Part shown: positions 5,733-12,565 of the stretch, piece after piece
Layout: each line of letters starts with the position of its first letter
How positions within the stretch are numbered: position 1 is the stretch's first letter
DNA from: a virus
DNA length: 27,439 bases
IMG/VR virus record: IMGVR_UViG_3300023284_000316
Span: 1-27,439 of that record
Reading direction: 5' to 3' (one strand)
Translations under genes and position numbers: made by a program
Notes under the pieces: model-generated
The model's database searches: none
What the model was told of the DNA's origin: nothing
Seen by the model: the letters and a program-made list of their open reading frames with translations, nothing else

Positions 5733-5761
5733 TCACTGATGAGAACGGGGATGATCGGTGA
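5711..5761 (+). pseudogene. 16-codon hybrid remnant: Tat-signal head joined to TatA tail
   Basis: An ORF reading MDRRRFLITDENGDDR. Its first seven codons match the start of the Tat-signal protein (MDRRKFL at 6212) and its last nine match the end of TatA (ITTDENGDDR). The two pieces therefore come from genes on either side. It has no room for a hydrophobic core, so it cannot work as a signal peptide. It looks like a recombination scar, although it could still be translated. Confidence 0.75.
5735..5761 (+). repeat. TatA-tail repeat, copy 2
   Basis: Second copy of the sequence at 5444-5470, with three substitutions. It now ends the hybrid remnant and overlaps the GTG of the HD gene. Confidence 0.9.
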
Positions 5762-6225
5762 CCTATCCACTTGATCTTAGCAACATAAATGTTAAGACTG
5801 CCATACGTCTCGCTTTTACGAAGCACATCAATCAGGATGACAAGGATGGGTTGCCGTACGTTCTCCATTTGCAGGCTGTTGCCCAGTCATTCAAGTCCCC
5901 ATTAATGCAGACGGCTGGACTACTGCATGACATAGTGGAGGATACTGATGTCACTGTAGAACATCTGACTAAGCTGTTTCCAGGTCCAATTCCGATACTT
6001 GTAGACGCTGTATCAAGACGGCCCGATGAGGTATACGCGGACTACATCACTAGAGTCATAGCCGGTGGAGAAGCGGCTGTCGAATTGAAGCTGGCTGATG
6101 TACGGCACAATCTCAGAGCTGACCGTATCCATGCGATTACGCCGAGTCTGATCGACAGACTGGAAAAGACCATGGACAGGCTATTGGATGCACTAACAGA
6201 TAGAGGTACTGATGGACCGTCGTAA
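5758..6225 (+). CDS. HD-domain phosphohydrolase, MESH1/SpoT-hydrolase-like
   Basis: 155 residues starting at GTG (overlap GTGA with the remnant's stop). The HD-domain metal residues are visible: H37 in YVLH, HD at 57-58 in LLHDIVEDT, E61-D62, and D114 with N118 in KLADVRHNL. 'A..KH.nQ.DK.G.PY..H', 'LLHD.vEDT..T...L' and 'E.Y..YI.R' are the signature of small SpoT-like (p)ppGpp or NADPH hydrolases and relatives. A role in removing a host alarmone is attractive but inferred. It ends in DGPS at the second copy of the head repeat and overlaps the Tat-signal gene by 14 bases. Confidence 0.85.
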   Translation: MTYPLDLSNINVKTAIRLAFTKHINQDDKDGLPYVLHLQAVAQSFKSPLMQTAGLLHDIVEDTDVTVEHLTKLFPGPIPILVDAVSRRPDEVYADYITRVIAGGEAAVELKLADVRHNLRADRIHAITPSLIDRLEKTMDRLLDALTDRGTDGPS

Positions 6226-6233
6226 ATTCCTTA
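6210..6233 (+). repeat. Tat-signal-head repeat, copy 2
   Basis: The version of the repeat at 5709-5732 that begins the intact Tat-signal protein. Confidence 0.9.
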
Positions 6234-6868
6234 CCAATCTAGGCATCGGTAGTGCTGCCGTCACGACCGCTGCACTTGTAGATCCTACATCTCTATTCGA
6301 TATCGAGAAGGAGCTGTGGATACCGGGAGAGCGGAAGATATTCCTCCCGAACGAGATCGCTACGGGCACGTACTACAACGTGGACTTCCTCATACGTCGT
6401 GAGCACATCATGACGCCAGAGTTCAAGGAATCACTCAAAACTGGTAGACCGTTCATTCTGGACCAATCAGGGGATCGGCTCTACATCCCACCGGACAACT
6501 ACCAGCCACGGAACCAGCCGTGGGGTATGCAACTTGACAGGCCCAATCGGGACGGGAAAGGCTGGTTCAACCGTGGCACAGAAGGCTGGCAGAGAATACA
6601 CAAACGGATTCATATCCCACGTACTGCGGGAGTACAAGGTTTGACATCAATCCCGATGTCAAAGATCTTGGATGACACTCCACACCTCCTGAGACACAAC
6701 ATCAGGATCGCGGAGATCAGCATCCAAGAAGGTGGCCCCTCGCACGTCCTACTCGAACGCAAGGGTGCCATCATGCCACGGACCTTTGGAGGAGCACGAG
6801 TCGCTTCCTACGTAGGATTGAACGGCATCGTGCCATCCGATGGAGACGTGAAAGTCAATTTCCAATAA
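6212..6868 (+). CDS. phage protein with twin-arginine signal peptide
   Basis: 218 residues. The N-terminus MDRRKFLTNLGIG has the R-R-x-F-L core of a Tat signal at residues 3-7, followed by a weakly hydrophobic Ala/Gly/Thr core to about residue 22. After it comes LWIPGERKIFLP, a segment I recall following Tat-like N-termini in phage proteins from environmental genomes. The body is beta-rich and basic, contains QPWGMQLDRPNRDGKGWF, and has no enzyme motif I can name. It is probably exported or associated with virions. With TatA encoded about 0.75 kb upstream, it is the obvious client (inference). Confidence 0.8.
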   Translation: MDRRKFLTNLGIGSAAVTTAALVDPTSLFDIEKELWIPGERKIFLPNEIATGTYYNVDFLIRREHIMTPEFKESLKTGRPFILDQSGDRLYIPPDNYQPRNQPWGMQLDRPNRDGKGWFNRGTEGWQRIHKRIHIPRTAGVQGLTSIPMSKILDDTPHLLRHNIRIAEISIQEGGPSHVLLERKGAIMPRTFGGARVASYVGLNGIVPSDGDVKVNFQ

Positions 6869-6894
6869 ACAGCTAAACAGAAGGAGTCAGAACA

Positions 6895-7905
6895 ATGGCA
6901 GGTAAAGCAAAGACGACACCACCGGAGTTGGTAGGCGAACTGGTCTACCTGCTCCCTGAAGAGATCGAGTTGGACGAAGACACAAACGTGCGACCGTTCA
7001 GCACCGAGGCAACAGAGCGCGAGGTGGAAACGATTCAAGTATTGGCAGAGACCATCGATGAGGAAGGTCAGACACAGGCCGTAGAAGTACGGAAGGTACG
7101 AGACCAGTATCTCCTCGTGGACGGTCATCGGAGACGCGAAGCGATTCTGCTCATCAATGCTGGTAAGGATGCTGGCGAACTTCCTCTCAAGATCAAAGCC
7201 ATAGTCGAGGGTGATATGGGGGACGCACAGGCGTTTCGTCATGCACTCCTGGCAAACATCCATCGGGTGGATTTCACCCCCATGGACTTCGCCGCAGACG
7301 TGAAGGCCATCCGCGAACGGTTCCCAGATGCAAAGGGTAGACTGGGAACCAAGTGGGTCGCGGATTTCCTGAAGGTCTCTCCCGCCCAAGTGACCACGCA
7401 CGAGAAGCTCCTCAGACTGCCCAAGGACATACAGACGAAGATCCATGAAGGCATCTACAGTGCTGACTTCGGGTTCGAGCTGTCCAACGTCAAGCCAGAG
7501 GAACGGACGACGGTCTTGGCTGCTGCTGCGCGAGCACAGATAACCGAGAACGTGAAGGAAGGTGCGAAGGCTGCTGCTGGCAAAGCTGCTAAGAAGGCTG
7601 GGGCCACTAAGAAGGGTGGCGTGAAATCCAAGCACGTCCGCAAGGCTGCACGTGAGGCCGGTGCTCAGAAGAAGGTCAAGTCCCGTACTCGTGGCGAGAT
7701 CATCGAATACTTCACCATGCGCGATGCTCCCGACTGGGGCCTTGACGGATCTCTCACCCGAGAGTTCCTCCGAGTCTTCGCTGAGGAGTTCGTGACGGGT
7801 AAGTGCTCGGATGCTGCATTCGACACGGTGTTCGATCCGATGATTGAAGCTGCGATGAAGTGGGAAGAGTCTAAGAAACTCAAACGAAACAAAGAAGCAG
7901 CATAA
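6895..7905 (+). CDS. ParB-like N-terminal domain protein with Lys/Ala-rich linker
   Basis: 336 residues. VDGHRRREA (75-83) is the ParB/Srx nucleotide-binding box ('DGxRR'). It is preceded by LAETIDEEGQTQAVEV and followed by a segment ANIHRVDFTPMDFA like ParB 'NvqRedLtp.E.A'. LGTKWVADFLKVSPAQVTTH (about 143-162) is the HTH. Then comes a flexible Lys/Ala-rich linker (about 220-262) and a C-terminal helical domain. In chromosomes and plasmids ParB loads DNA with CTP; phage relatives may regulate transcription or cut DNA. No ParA is seen. RBS GAAGGAGTC. A partition role is therefore unlikely. Confidence 0.88.
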   Translation: MAGKAKTTPPELVGELVYLLPEEIELDEDTNVRPFSTEATEREVETIQVLAETIDEEGQTQAVEVRKVRDQYLLVDGHRRREAILLINAGKDAGELPLKIKAIVEGDMGDAQAFRHALLANIHRVDFTPMDFAADVKAIRERFPDAKGRLGTKWVADFLKVSPAQVTTHEKLLRLPKDIQTKIHEGIYSADFGFELSNVKPEERTTVLAAAARAQITENVKEGAKAAAGKAAKKAGATKKGGVKSKHVRKAAREAGAQKKVKSRTRGEIIEYFTMRDAPDWGLDGSLTREFLRVFAEEFVTGKCSDAAFDTVFDPMIEAAMKWEESKKLKRNKEAA

Positions 7906-7910
7906 CGAGA

Positions 7911-8008
7911 TTCCCGGTGCGGCGTGTACGCATACATGAGCCCGACTGTGAAAGCGCAGCGCGTTAGATTTTGCAAGGCAGGCCGGTATCGAATCCGGCC
8001 ACCGGGAA
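7911..8008 (+). ncRNA. structured RNA with T-arm-like hairpin and 9-bp closing stem
   Basis: TTCCCGGTG (7911-7919) pairs perfectly with CACCGGGAA (8000-8008). Directly inside lies a T-arm-like hairpin at 7982-7999 (GCCGG, 8-nt loop TATCGAAT, CCGGC) abutting the 3' strand as in a tRNA. About 62 nt lie between the 5' stem and this arm. I could not fold them into normal D and anticodon arms, so this is not called a tRNA. A run of five T follows (8013-8017), so the element may also terminate transcription after the ParB-like gene. Confidence 0.5.
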
Positions 8009-8079
8009 CACCTTTTTCCTTTCGGTTCTGCCACTCGGAGTGACACAGCCGATTTCACCCTCAAGTCTGTAGGGAGTCC

Positions 8080-9333
8080 ATGCGACGGAGTAAAAGCCGT
8101 AAGGGGAGCCTGTCTCAAAGCCCCCTTGCCGACCCACAGACTCTCATACACATGCTCGCGGTTCAGATGCAGGACTTCCTACACTTCCCCAACCCGGACC
8201 CCCTCTACGTGGTGCTCTCAGCCATTGCAGGCAACATGGTGAAAGGTGACCCGGTGTGGCTCATGCTGGTCGGTCCCTCCTCCTGTGGCAAGACCGAGAT
8301 CCTCCGCATGGTCTCCGACCTCCCTCGCATATATGACATCTCCGACCTGACCGGCCCAGCCTCACTGCTATCGGGCGTAGGTAAGAAGGACATCGAGAAA
8401 GGGGCCACGGGTGGACTGCTGCGGCAGGTTGGGAGCCGTGGAATACTGGTGCTCGAAGACTTCACCTCCTCGATCATGAGTATGCCCCAGGATCGCCGTA
8501 ACGAGATACTGACGGCCTTCCGTGCCCTATTCAATGGCAAGTGGGGACGGGACATCGGTACGGGTGGTGGAAGACGCCTGGAGTGGGAGGGCAAAATAGG
8601 GATGCTGGCCGGTGGCACTTCGGAGATCGACCGGCTGCACCGTCAGGCGGCAGCTCTGGGTGAGCGATGGGTGTTTTATCGATACGAGTCCTCCGATGGC
8701 AAGGCGCAGGCAAGGTCGGCTATCCGACGAAAGAACCCCCAGAAGCAGAGACAGGAGATCCGCGAGTGGATCGTGCATTTCTTCGAGACCCTGGAAATCA
8801 GGTGGCCATGCGAGCCGAAATGTCCAAAAAAGCACGAACACCTTGAGGAGATGGATCGGCGTACACCGACCGATTCCGAGTCTCAGCGCATAATAAGTAT
8901 GGCTACGTTGGTCGCTGCGGGCCGTTCGTCGGTGAGCAGGGCCTACCGTACCCATGAAGTCGAGTTCATAGACGAACCCGAGAACCCCTCCCGTTTATCC
9001 GCTTCCCTCTCTCAGATCTATGCCGGCATGGAGATCATCGGACTTGATGCGACCGAGCGATGGCCGTTGATTCAGAAGTTGGCATTCGACTCGATGCCCA
9101 AGTCCAGGGCCAAGGCTATTAGTCTGCTATGGAGTAAGGGCACACGGCTGTCACCCGACCAGATCGGCGCACAGATGGGTGGGCTCAGTAAGTCTACGGT
9201 GAAGAGGCTGGTCGAGGATCTGGAGATACTGGGGGTGGTGCATTGTAATGGGAGAGGGAAGTCCAAAGAGGTGAGACTGAGTAAGAAGTCGGTCGAGATG
9301 GCGGATGTGGGATGGAAGAGGAGGAAGAAATGA
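8080..9333 (+). CDS. AAA-type P-loop ATPase with C-terminal winged-helix domain
   Basis: 417 residues. Walker A GPSSCGKT is at 65-72 and the Walker B-like GILVLEDFT at 121-129. The middle has a sensor-like region (KIGMLAGGTSEID) and a CxxxC pair (CEPKCPKKHEH). The C-terminus has RLSPDQIGAQMGGLSKSTVK, which reads as a winged helix that would bind DNA. Phages carry such ATPases near replication genes. A helicase-like or loader role is possible, but no helicase motifs beyond Walker A/B are seen. RBS AGGGAG. The stop overlaps the next ATG. Confidence 0.8.
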   Translation: MRRSKSRKGSLSQSPLADPQTLIHMLAVQMQDFLHFPNPDPLYVVLSAIAGNMVKGDPVWLMLVGPSSCGKTEILRMVSDLPRIYDISDLTGPASLLSGVGKKDIEKGATGGLLRQVGSRGILVLEDFTSSIMSMPQDRRNEILTAFRALFNGKWGRDIGTGGGRRLEWEGKIGMLAGGTSEIDRLHRQAAALGERWVFYRYESSDGKAQARSAIRRKNPQKQRQEIREWIVHFFETLEIRWPCEPKCPKKHEHLEEMDRRTPTDSESQRIISMATLVAAGRSSVSRAYRTHEVEFIDEPENPSRLSASLSQIYAGMEIIGLDATERWPLIQKLAFDSMPKSRAKAISLLWSKGTRLSPDQIGAQMGGLSKSTVKRLVEDLEILGVVHCNGRGKSKEVRLSKKSVEMADVGWKRRKK

Positions 9334-9449
9334 TTGACTGGTTAACAGAAGATTTTGTGCTCGGATTCAGTCGCATCGAGTACGGCATACTCGTGTTCGC
9401 TTGGATCTTTGCCACTATTGCTTTCGGAATGAGGCTATGGAGACGATAG
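9330..9449 (+). CDS. 39-residue single-span membrane peptide
   Basis: A short ORF overlapping the ATPase stop by ATGA with GGAGGAAG upstream. Residues 18-36 (YGILVFAWIFATIAFGMRL) form one hydrophobic segment after an acidic N-terminus, and the tail ends RLWRR. That charge pattern predicts the C-terminus in the cytoplasm. Function unknown; small inner-membrane peptides of phages can be holin-like or modulate host proteins. Support is the RBS, the coupling and the clear membrane segment. Confidence 0.6.
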   Translation: MIDWLTEDFVLGFSRIEYGILVFAWIFATIAFGMRLWRR

Positions 9450-9452
9450 CTT

Positions 9453-9737
9453 ATGGCGAGATTCATATCGAAACGGAAGGAGATTGAGGCGTATCAGTTT
9501 ACCAAGAACTATCCCCTCCCTCCAGGGGTGTGTATTTGCGTTGGTATGCTGCGTCCTGGGCGAACGAACCCGCTTGGTCTGCATGTACATAGCTCGCCGA
9601 GTGAGACCATCGAATTGATAGGTGGGGAGTGGATCGTGGTCAAACCCGAAGGGGCTGGATACTACGTGCTCACCACAGAAGAGATAGAGGCAGATTGGGA
9701 GCCAATTTTGGAAAAAGGAGACAGACAATATGTTTAA
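9453..9737 (+). CDS. conserved phage protein with GGEWIV..PEGAGYYV motif
   Basis: 94 residues. It begins with basic ISKRKEIEAYQFTKN and then contains SSPSETIELIGGEWIVVKPE and GAGYYVLTTEEIEADWEPI. A common phage family reads 'K.v.VeA.Q ... GDWI..g..GE.Y.....F...Y', and this protein follows it with substitutions. The fold is probably a small beta barrel. Function unknown. A weak GGAG lies upstream. It overlaps the next gene by 8 bases. Confidence 0.75.
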   Translation: MARFISKRKEIEAYQFTKNYPLPPGVCICVGMLRPGRTNPLGLHVHSSPSETIELIGGEWIVVKPEGAGYYVLTTEEIEADWEPILEKGDRQYV

Positions 9738-10107
9738 TGAAATTGAAGAGCACAAAGGAGCGGTACTTGTCGCGGCGGGCATCAGCCCATACGTCTTACG
9801 GATGCTGGCTAAGAAGGCAGATGGACTAAGCAAATTATCTGGTCCAACAGTGGCCATAGCAATCCTGAAATTAAGAGTCAATGATCCAGCATTAGAGGCT
9901 CTTAGAAAGGCAACCGAAGATGGCAGGTATTCCAAAGAGGACCGTCTGGCCGTGGAAAGAGAAGTTGACTGGATGATAGCCCGCTACAAGGGCTTCGAGG
10001 CGACCACTCAGACCGAGGAGGAGTTCAGCAAGTTGTGGGGCGAAGAGAATACGGACTGGGTGTGGCGCGACACGCCATTCGGTAGAGCCCGCGTGAAGAT
10101 CAAGTAG
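9730..10107 (+). CDS. hypothetical soluble protein
   Basis: 125 residues, helical N-terminal half (AVLVAAGISPYVLRMLAKKA), then a charged region and a C-terminus rich in Trp and Glu (LWGEENTDWVWRD). Its ATG lies inside the end of the preceding gene with AAAAAGGAGAC as RBS, so it is translationally coupled. I recognise no family. The sequence has no cysteine cluster, signal or membrane segment. Confidence 0.65.
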   Translation: MFNEIEEHKGAVLVAAGISPYVLRMLAKKADGLSKLSGPTVAIAILKLRVNDPALEALRKATEDGRYSKEDRLAVEREVDWMIARYKGFEATTQTEEEFSKLWGEENTDWVWRDTPFGRARVKIK

Positions 10108-10114
10108 GTCAGTG

Positions 10115-10303
10115 ATGACTAAAAAGAAGAACAGAACAATCATATCGATACATCAGAGCCCGATGAACAGCAGGCAATTTCTAGTTGCACTTACTTGCGG
10201 CCATGCTATCTGGATCACCCGCTCACGCCGTCCACAGATAGGAGTCAAGGTCAAGGAGCCGTGTGGGGATTGTTTGAAAGAGGCATGGGATAGTGAGTGT
10301 TGA
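10115..10303 (+). CDS. small zinc-binding phage protein (TCGH ... CGDC)
   Basis: 62 residues. A strand-rich N-terminus is followed by LTCGHAIWITRSRRP and then EPCGDCLKEAW. The metal-binding set C-x-H ... C-x2-C is typical of a small phage family written 'lsCGH.....rp..g....C..C'. The ATG at 10115 is chosen over an adjacent in-frame GTG at 10112. It ends inside the start of the helicase gene. Function unknown; it is often encoded near phage replication genes. Confidence 0.7.
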   Translation: MTKKKNRTIISIHQSPMNSRQFLVALTCGHAIWITRSRRPQIGVKVKEPCGDCLKEAWDSEC

Positions 10304-11948
10304 CCTACTCGAAGACCTAGAACCTGCCGACCTGGATCTGTCCTTCGAGAAGTACCACCATGAACAGCTCGAAGCCATAGAGAAGGCTGCGTATGGAGAT
10401 AAGAGGTTCCAGGCTTTGGCCCTACCGACCGGAGGGGGCAAGAGTCTGGTCGGTATCTCCCTTCACAAGCTGCTGGGCCTACGATGCGTGGTGCTCACCT
10501 CGACCAAGGGACTTCAGCAACAGTACCTATCTGACTTCGAGCGTATCGGGATGGTGGACGTGAGGGGTAAGGCCAACTACGACTGCCATCACAACAAGGG
10601 GATGGACTGCGATGTGGGTGCAGCAATCGGCTGTCCGTTTACTAATGGCCACGGCTGTATGTACGAGATGGCCCGAGGCGTGGCCCGCGACTCAGAGCTG
10701 GTCATCACCAATTACAAGTATTGGATGGGCATCAATGAGGTAGGTCAGGGTAGGATCGAGCGCACGGCCAAAGACGCAAACATCTACGGTGACAATCCAG
10801 TTGAGCTGCTCGTAGTGGATGAAGCCCATCGGGCCGACCAGGAGGTGTCCTCCTATCTGGGTTGTAGAATCTACGAGAAAGACATCAAGGGATTCGGTGC
10901 CCCTAAGACCGACAAGATGACCGAGTGGACAAAGTTCACTGAGGATCAGGTTGATGATCTCGCCGAGGAGATGCACTACTTCACGCTGGAGATCCACCAC
11001 CTCCGCACCCGAGGAGAGCTGGAGAAAAAGCACACCATCGCATACCACCGCATGAAGATCCTGCTCCGCAATCTCAAGAGGATCTCGACAGCCGGTGATG
11101 ACTGGATCTGTGAGAAGCAGACAGACCCCCGATATGGCCGATACTGGCAGTTCGATATCGTGTGGCCGGGTCACCACACCGAGAATGTGCTGTTCAATGG
11201 TATAGGAAAGGTGGTCTTGATGTCGGCTACTATCCGTCCCAATACCATGGGGTTGCTTGGTATAGCAAAGGGTACGTACCAGTTCCACGAGTGGGACAGG
11301 ATCTTCCCTGCGGATCGGCACCGGATCTACTACCTGCCCGCGAAGACAGAGGGTGGCAAGGATATTCGGCTGCGCTACGGGATGCCCGAATCAGAGCTGG
11401 AATGCTGGGTAGAACACATCGATACGATCCTCGATGCCCGTGACGACCGTAAGGGTCTGATAGATACCGTCTCCTACGACCGCCAGCAATTCCTGATGGA
11501 CCACTCACGCAACGCTCACCGGATGATGGGCAACACCAACGACCCTGACAGTCCTACCGCCACCGATATGGCTGATCACTTCAGGGAGTCAAAGACCCAA
11601 CCTCCTCCCGTTCTGGTCTCCCCCTCGTTCGGCACGGGTTGGGATTTTCCTTTAACAGAATGTGAATTTATCATCGTGGCGAAGATCCCCTTCAAGCCAT
11701 CGACAGGCAAGGTGATGAAGGCCAGGGACAAGAAGTCGAACAAGAACTACGGCAAGGGTCTCACGATGCAGGATCTTATTCAGATCTGCGGCAGAGGGAT
11801 GCGGCTGTTTGTTGATCGGTGCGAAGTGTTCATCGTAGACGGGAATCTGCTGTGGTTCCTGTATAGCAATAAGAGACTGGCGTCACGGTGGTTTGTGAAG
11901 GCAGTGACCAAGATACAAAGGTTGCCGAAGAGACCGGAGAAACTATGA
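10293..11948 (+). CDS. superfamily 2 helicase, DinG/XPD-like
   Basis: 551 residues, GTG start overlapping the preceding gene by 11 bases. Motif I is PTGGGKS (45-51), motif Ia VVLTSTKG, motif II VVDEAH (174-179), motif III VVLMSATI, motif V SFGTGWDFP and motif VI QICGRGMR. Four cysteines between motifs Ia and II (98, 106, 114, 122) sit where XPD and DinG hold a 4Fe-4S cluster, and TNYKYW follows as expected. Such enzymes unwind 5'-overhang DNA or R-loops. It is the only full helicase in the window and so the likely replication or recombination helicase. Length fits a compact DinG. Confidence 0.9.
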   Translation: MSVDLLEDLEPADLDLSFEKYHHEQLEAIEKAAYGDKRFQALALPTGGGKSLVGISLHKLLGLRCVVLTSTKGLQQQYLSDFERIGMVDVRGKANYDCHHNKGMDCDVGAAIGCPFTNGHGCMYEMARGVARDSELVITNYKYWMGINEVGQGRIERTAKDANIYGDNPVELLVVDEAHRADQEVSSYLGCRIYEKDIKGFGAPKTDKMTEWTKFTEDQVDDLAEEMHYFTLEIHHLRTRGELEKKHTIAYHRMKILLRNLKRISTAGDDWICEKQTDPRYGRYWQFDIVWPGHHTENVLFNGIGKVVLMSATIRPNTMGLLGIAKGTYQFHEWDRIFPADRHRIYYLPAKTEGGKDIRLRYGMPESELECWVEHIDTILDARDDRKGLIDTVSYDRQQFLMDHSRNAHRMMGNTNDPDSPTATDMADHFRESKTQPPPVLVSPSFGTGWDFPLTECEFIIVAKIPFKPSTGKVMKARDKKSNKNYGKGLTMQDLIQICGRGMRLFVDRCEVFIVDGNLLWFLYSNKRLASRWFVKAVTKIQRLPKRPEKL

Positions 11949-12115
11949 CTGATAAAACCCCTGGAGACTTGATGGTAGAAGCAGTAGAGCAATTGGAGAC
12001 AGCCGTCTACCTATTGGAACAAGTAGTGGATGGCGGGTACGTAGATTCAAATGAGTTCTTCAAAAGCAACGTGCAGAGATTCATCGACAGGATGCGAAAG
12101 GAGACACCTGAATGA
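11945..12115 (+). CDS. 56-residue helical protein
   Basis: Starts at ATG 11945 (ATGA overlap with the helicase stop). A start at 11888 exists in frame but would lie inside the helicase gene without an RBS. The product is one or two acidic helices (LMVEAVEQLETAVYLLEQVV, then FFKSNVQRFIDRMRKE), possibly a coiled coil. The first residues MTDKTP resemble those of the next gene (MTDETP). Function unknown. Confidence 0.6.
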   Translation: MTDKTPGDLMVEAVEQLETAVYLLEQVVDGGYVDSNEFFKSNVQRFIDRMRKETPE

Positions 12116-12483
12116 CTGACGAGACACCGAAAGACGGGACAGCGAAACCGGAAAAGCTATCCGCCATAAAGATCGCCAAGCACTATGCCCTATGGCATGG
12201 AAATCTTCGAAAGGTCGAGGAAGTCATCCTAGACCTACAAGACAATCTCGGCGCTCTGTTCGGAGCCAACGAACAGGGCGTCATTAACCCTACCAAGATG
12301 CGGGAGTGGACCACCATGACGAATAAGATCCAGCACGCACTCCCCGCTAATCTTGATTCACGCGAGGTGATGTTCGTCGCATTGTCCATGGCTCGTGGAG
12401 CGATGATGCAGCTCGAAGGTAACATTCTAGAGCCGCTGGAGGAGGCTGAAGAGGGTCCTAAAGGTCCTAAGTTAGTGCAATAA
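12112..12483 (+). CDS. hypothetical helical protein downstream of the helicase
   Basis: 123 residues, ATGA-coupled to the gene before. The N-terminal 20 residues are polar, then come several amphipathic helices (YALWHGNLRKVEEVILDLQD, MREWTTMTNKIQHALP, MFVALSMARGAMMQLEGNIL) and an acidic end. No motif recognised. It is the last gene before the second TTGCAAT promoter box, so it closes the helicase operon. Confidence 0.65.
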   Translation: MTDETPKDGTAKPEKLSAIKIAKHYALWHGNLRKVEEVILDLQDNLGALFGANEQGVINPTKMREWTTMTNKIQHALPANLDSREVMFVALSMARGAMMQLEGNILEPLEEAEEGPKGPKLVQ

Positions 12484-12484
12484 T

Positions 12485-12530
12485 GGGGGTTGTATTTATG
12501 TTGCAATTTCCCGTACAGATAACTTACACT
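12485..12530 (+). promoter_or_regulatory. second copy of the TTGCAAT promoter/operator box
   Basis: TTGCAATnnCCCnnnCAGAT at 12501-12520 matches 4761-4780 exactly at all the fixed positions, and the upstream G-run and T-rich stretch are also alike. TACACT (12525-12530) is an acceptable -10 at 18 bp from TTGCAA. The gene at 12566, about 30 bases on, has a normal RBS, so unlike copy 1 this mRNA would have a leader. Confidence 0.65.
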
Positions 12531-12565
12531 GTCTGAGCCTTTTAACTCATCAAAGGAGATCGAAA

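Noticed and set aside
6895-7905. plasmid-type partition locus
   Set aside because: Only a ParB-like protein is present. There is no ParA ATPase and no obvious centromere repeats nearby.
7970-7978. third TTGCAA promoter box
   Set aside because: Only TTGCAA is shared; the CCC and CAGAT positions do not match and it lies within the structured RNA.
7911-8008. tRNA-Sec or another long-arm tRNA
   Set aside because: The size and 9-bp stem fit superficially, but I found no anticodon arm with T33 and no proper D-arm, and the T-loop has 8 nt. Kept only as a structured RNA.
6808-8151. 447-codon open frame on the minus strand
   Set aside because: It runs opposite the ParB-like gene and the end of the Tat-signal gene, which have clear motifs and RBS. 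Its translation is Cys/Leu/Ser-rich with no domain, so it is a shadow frame.
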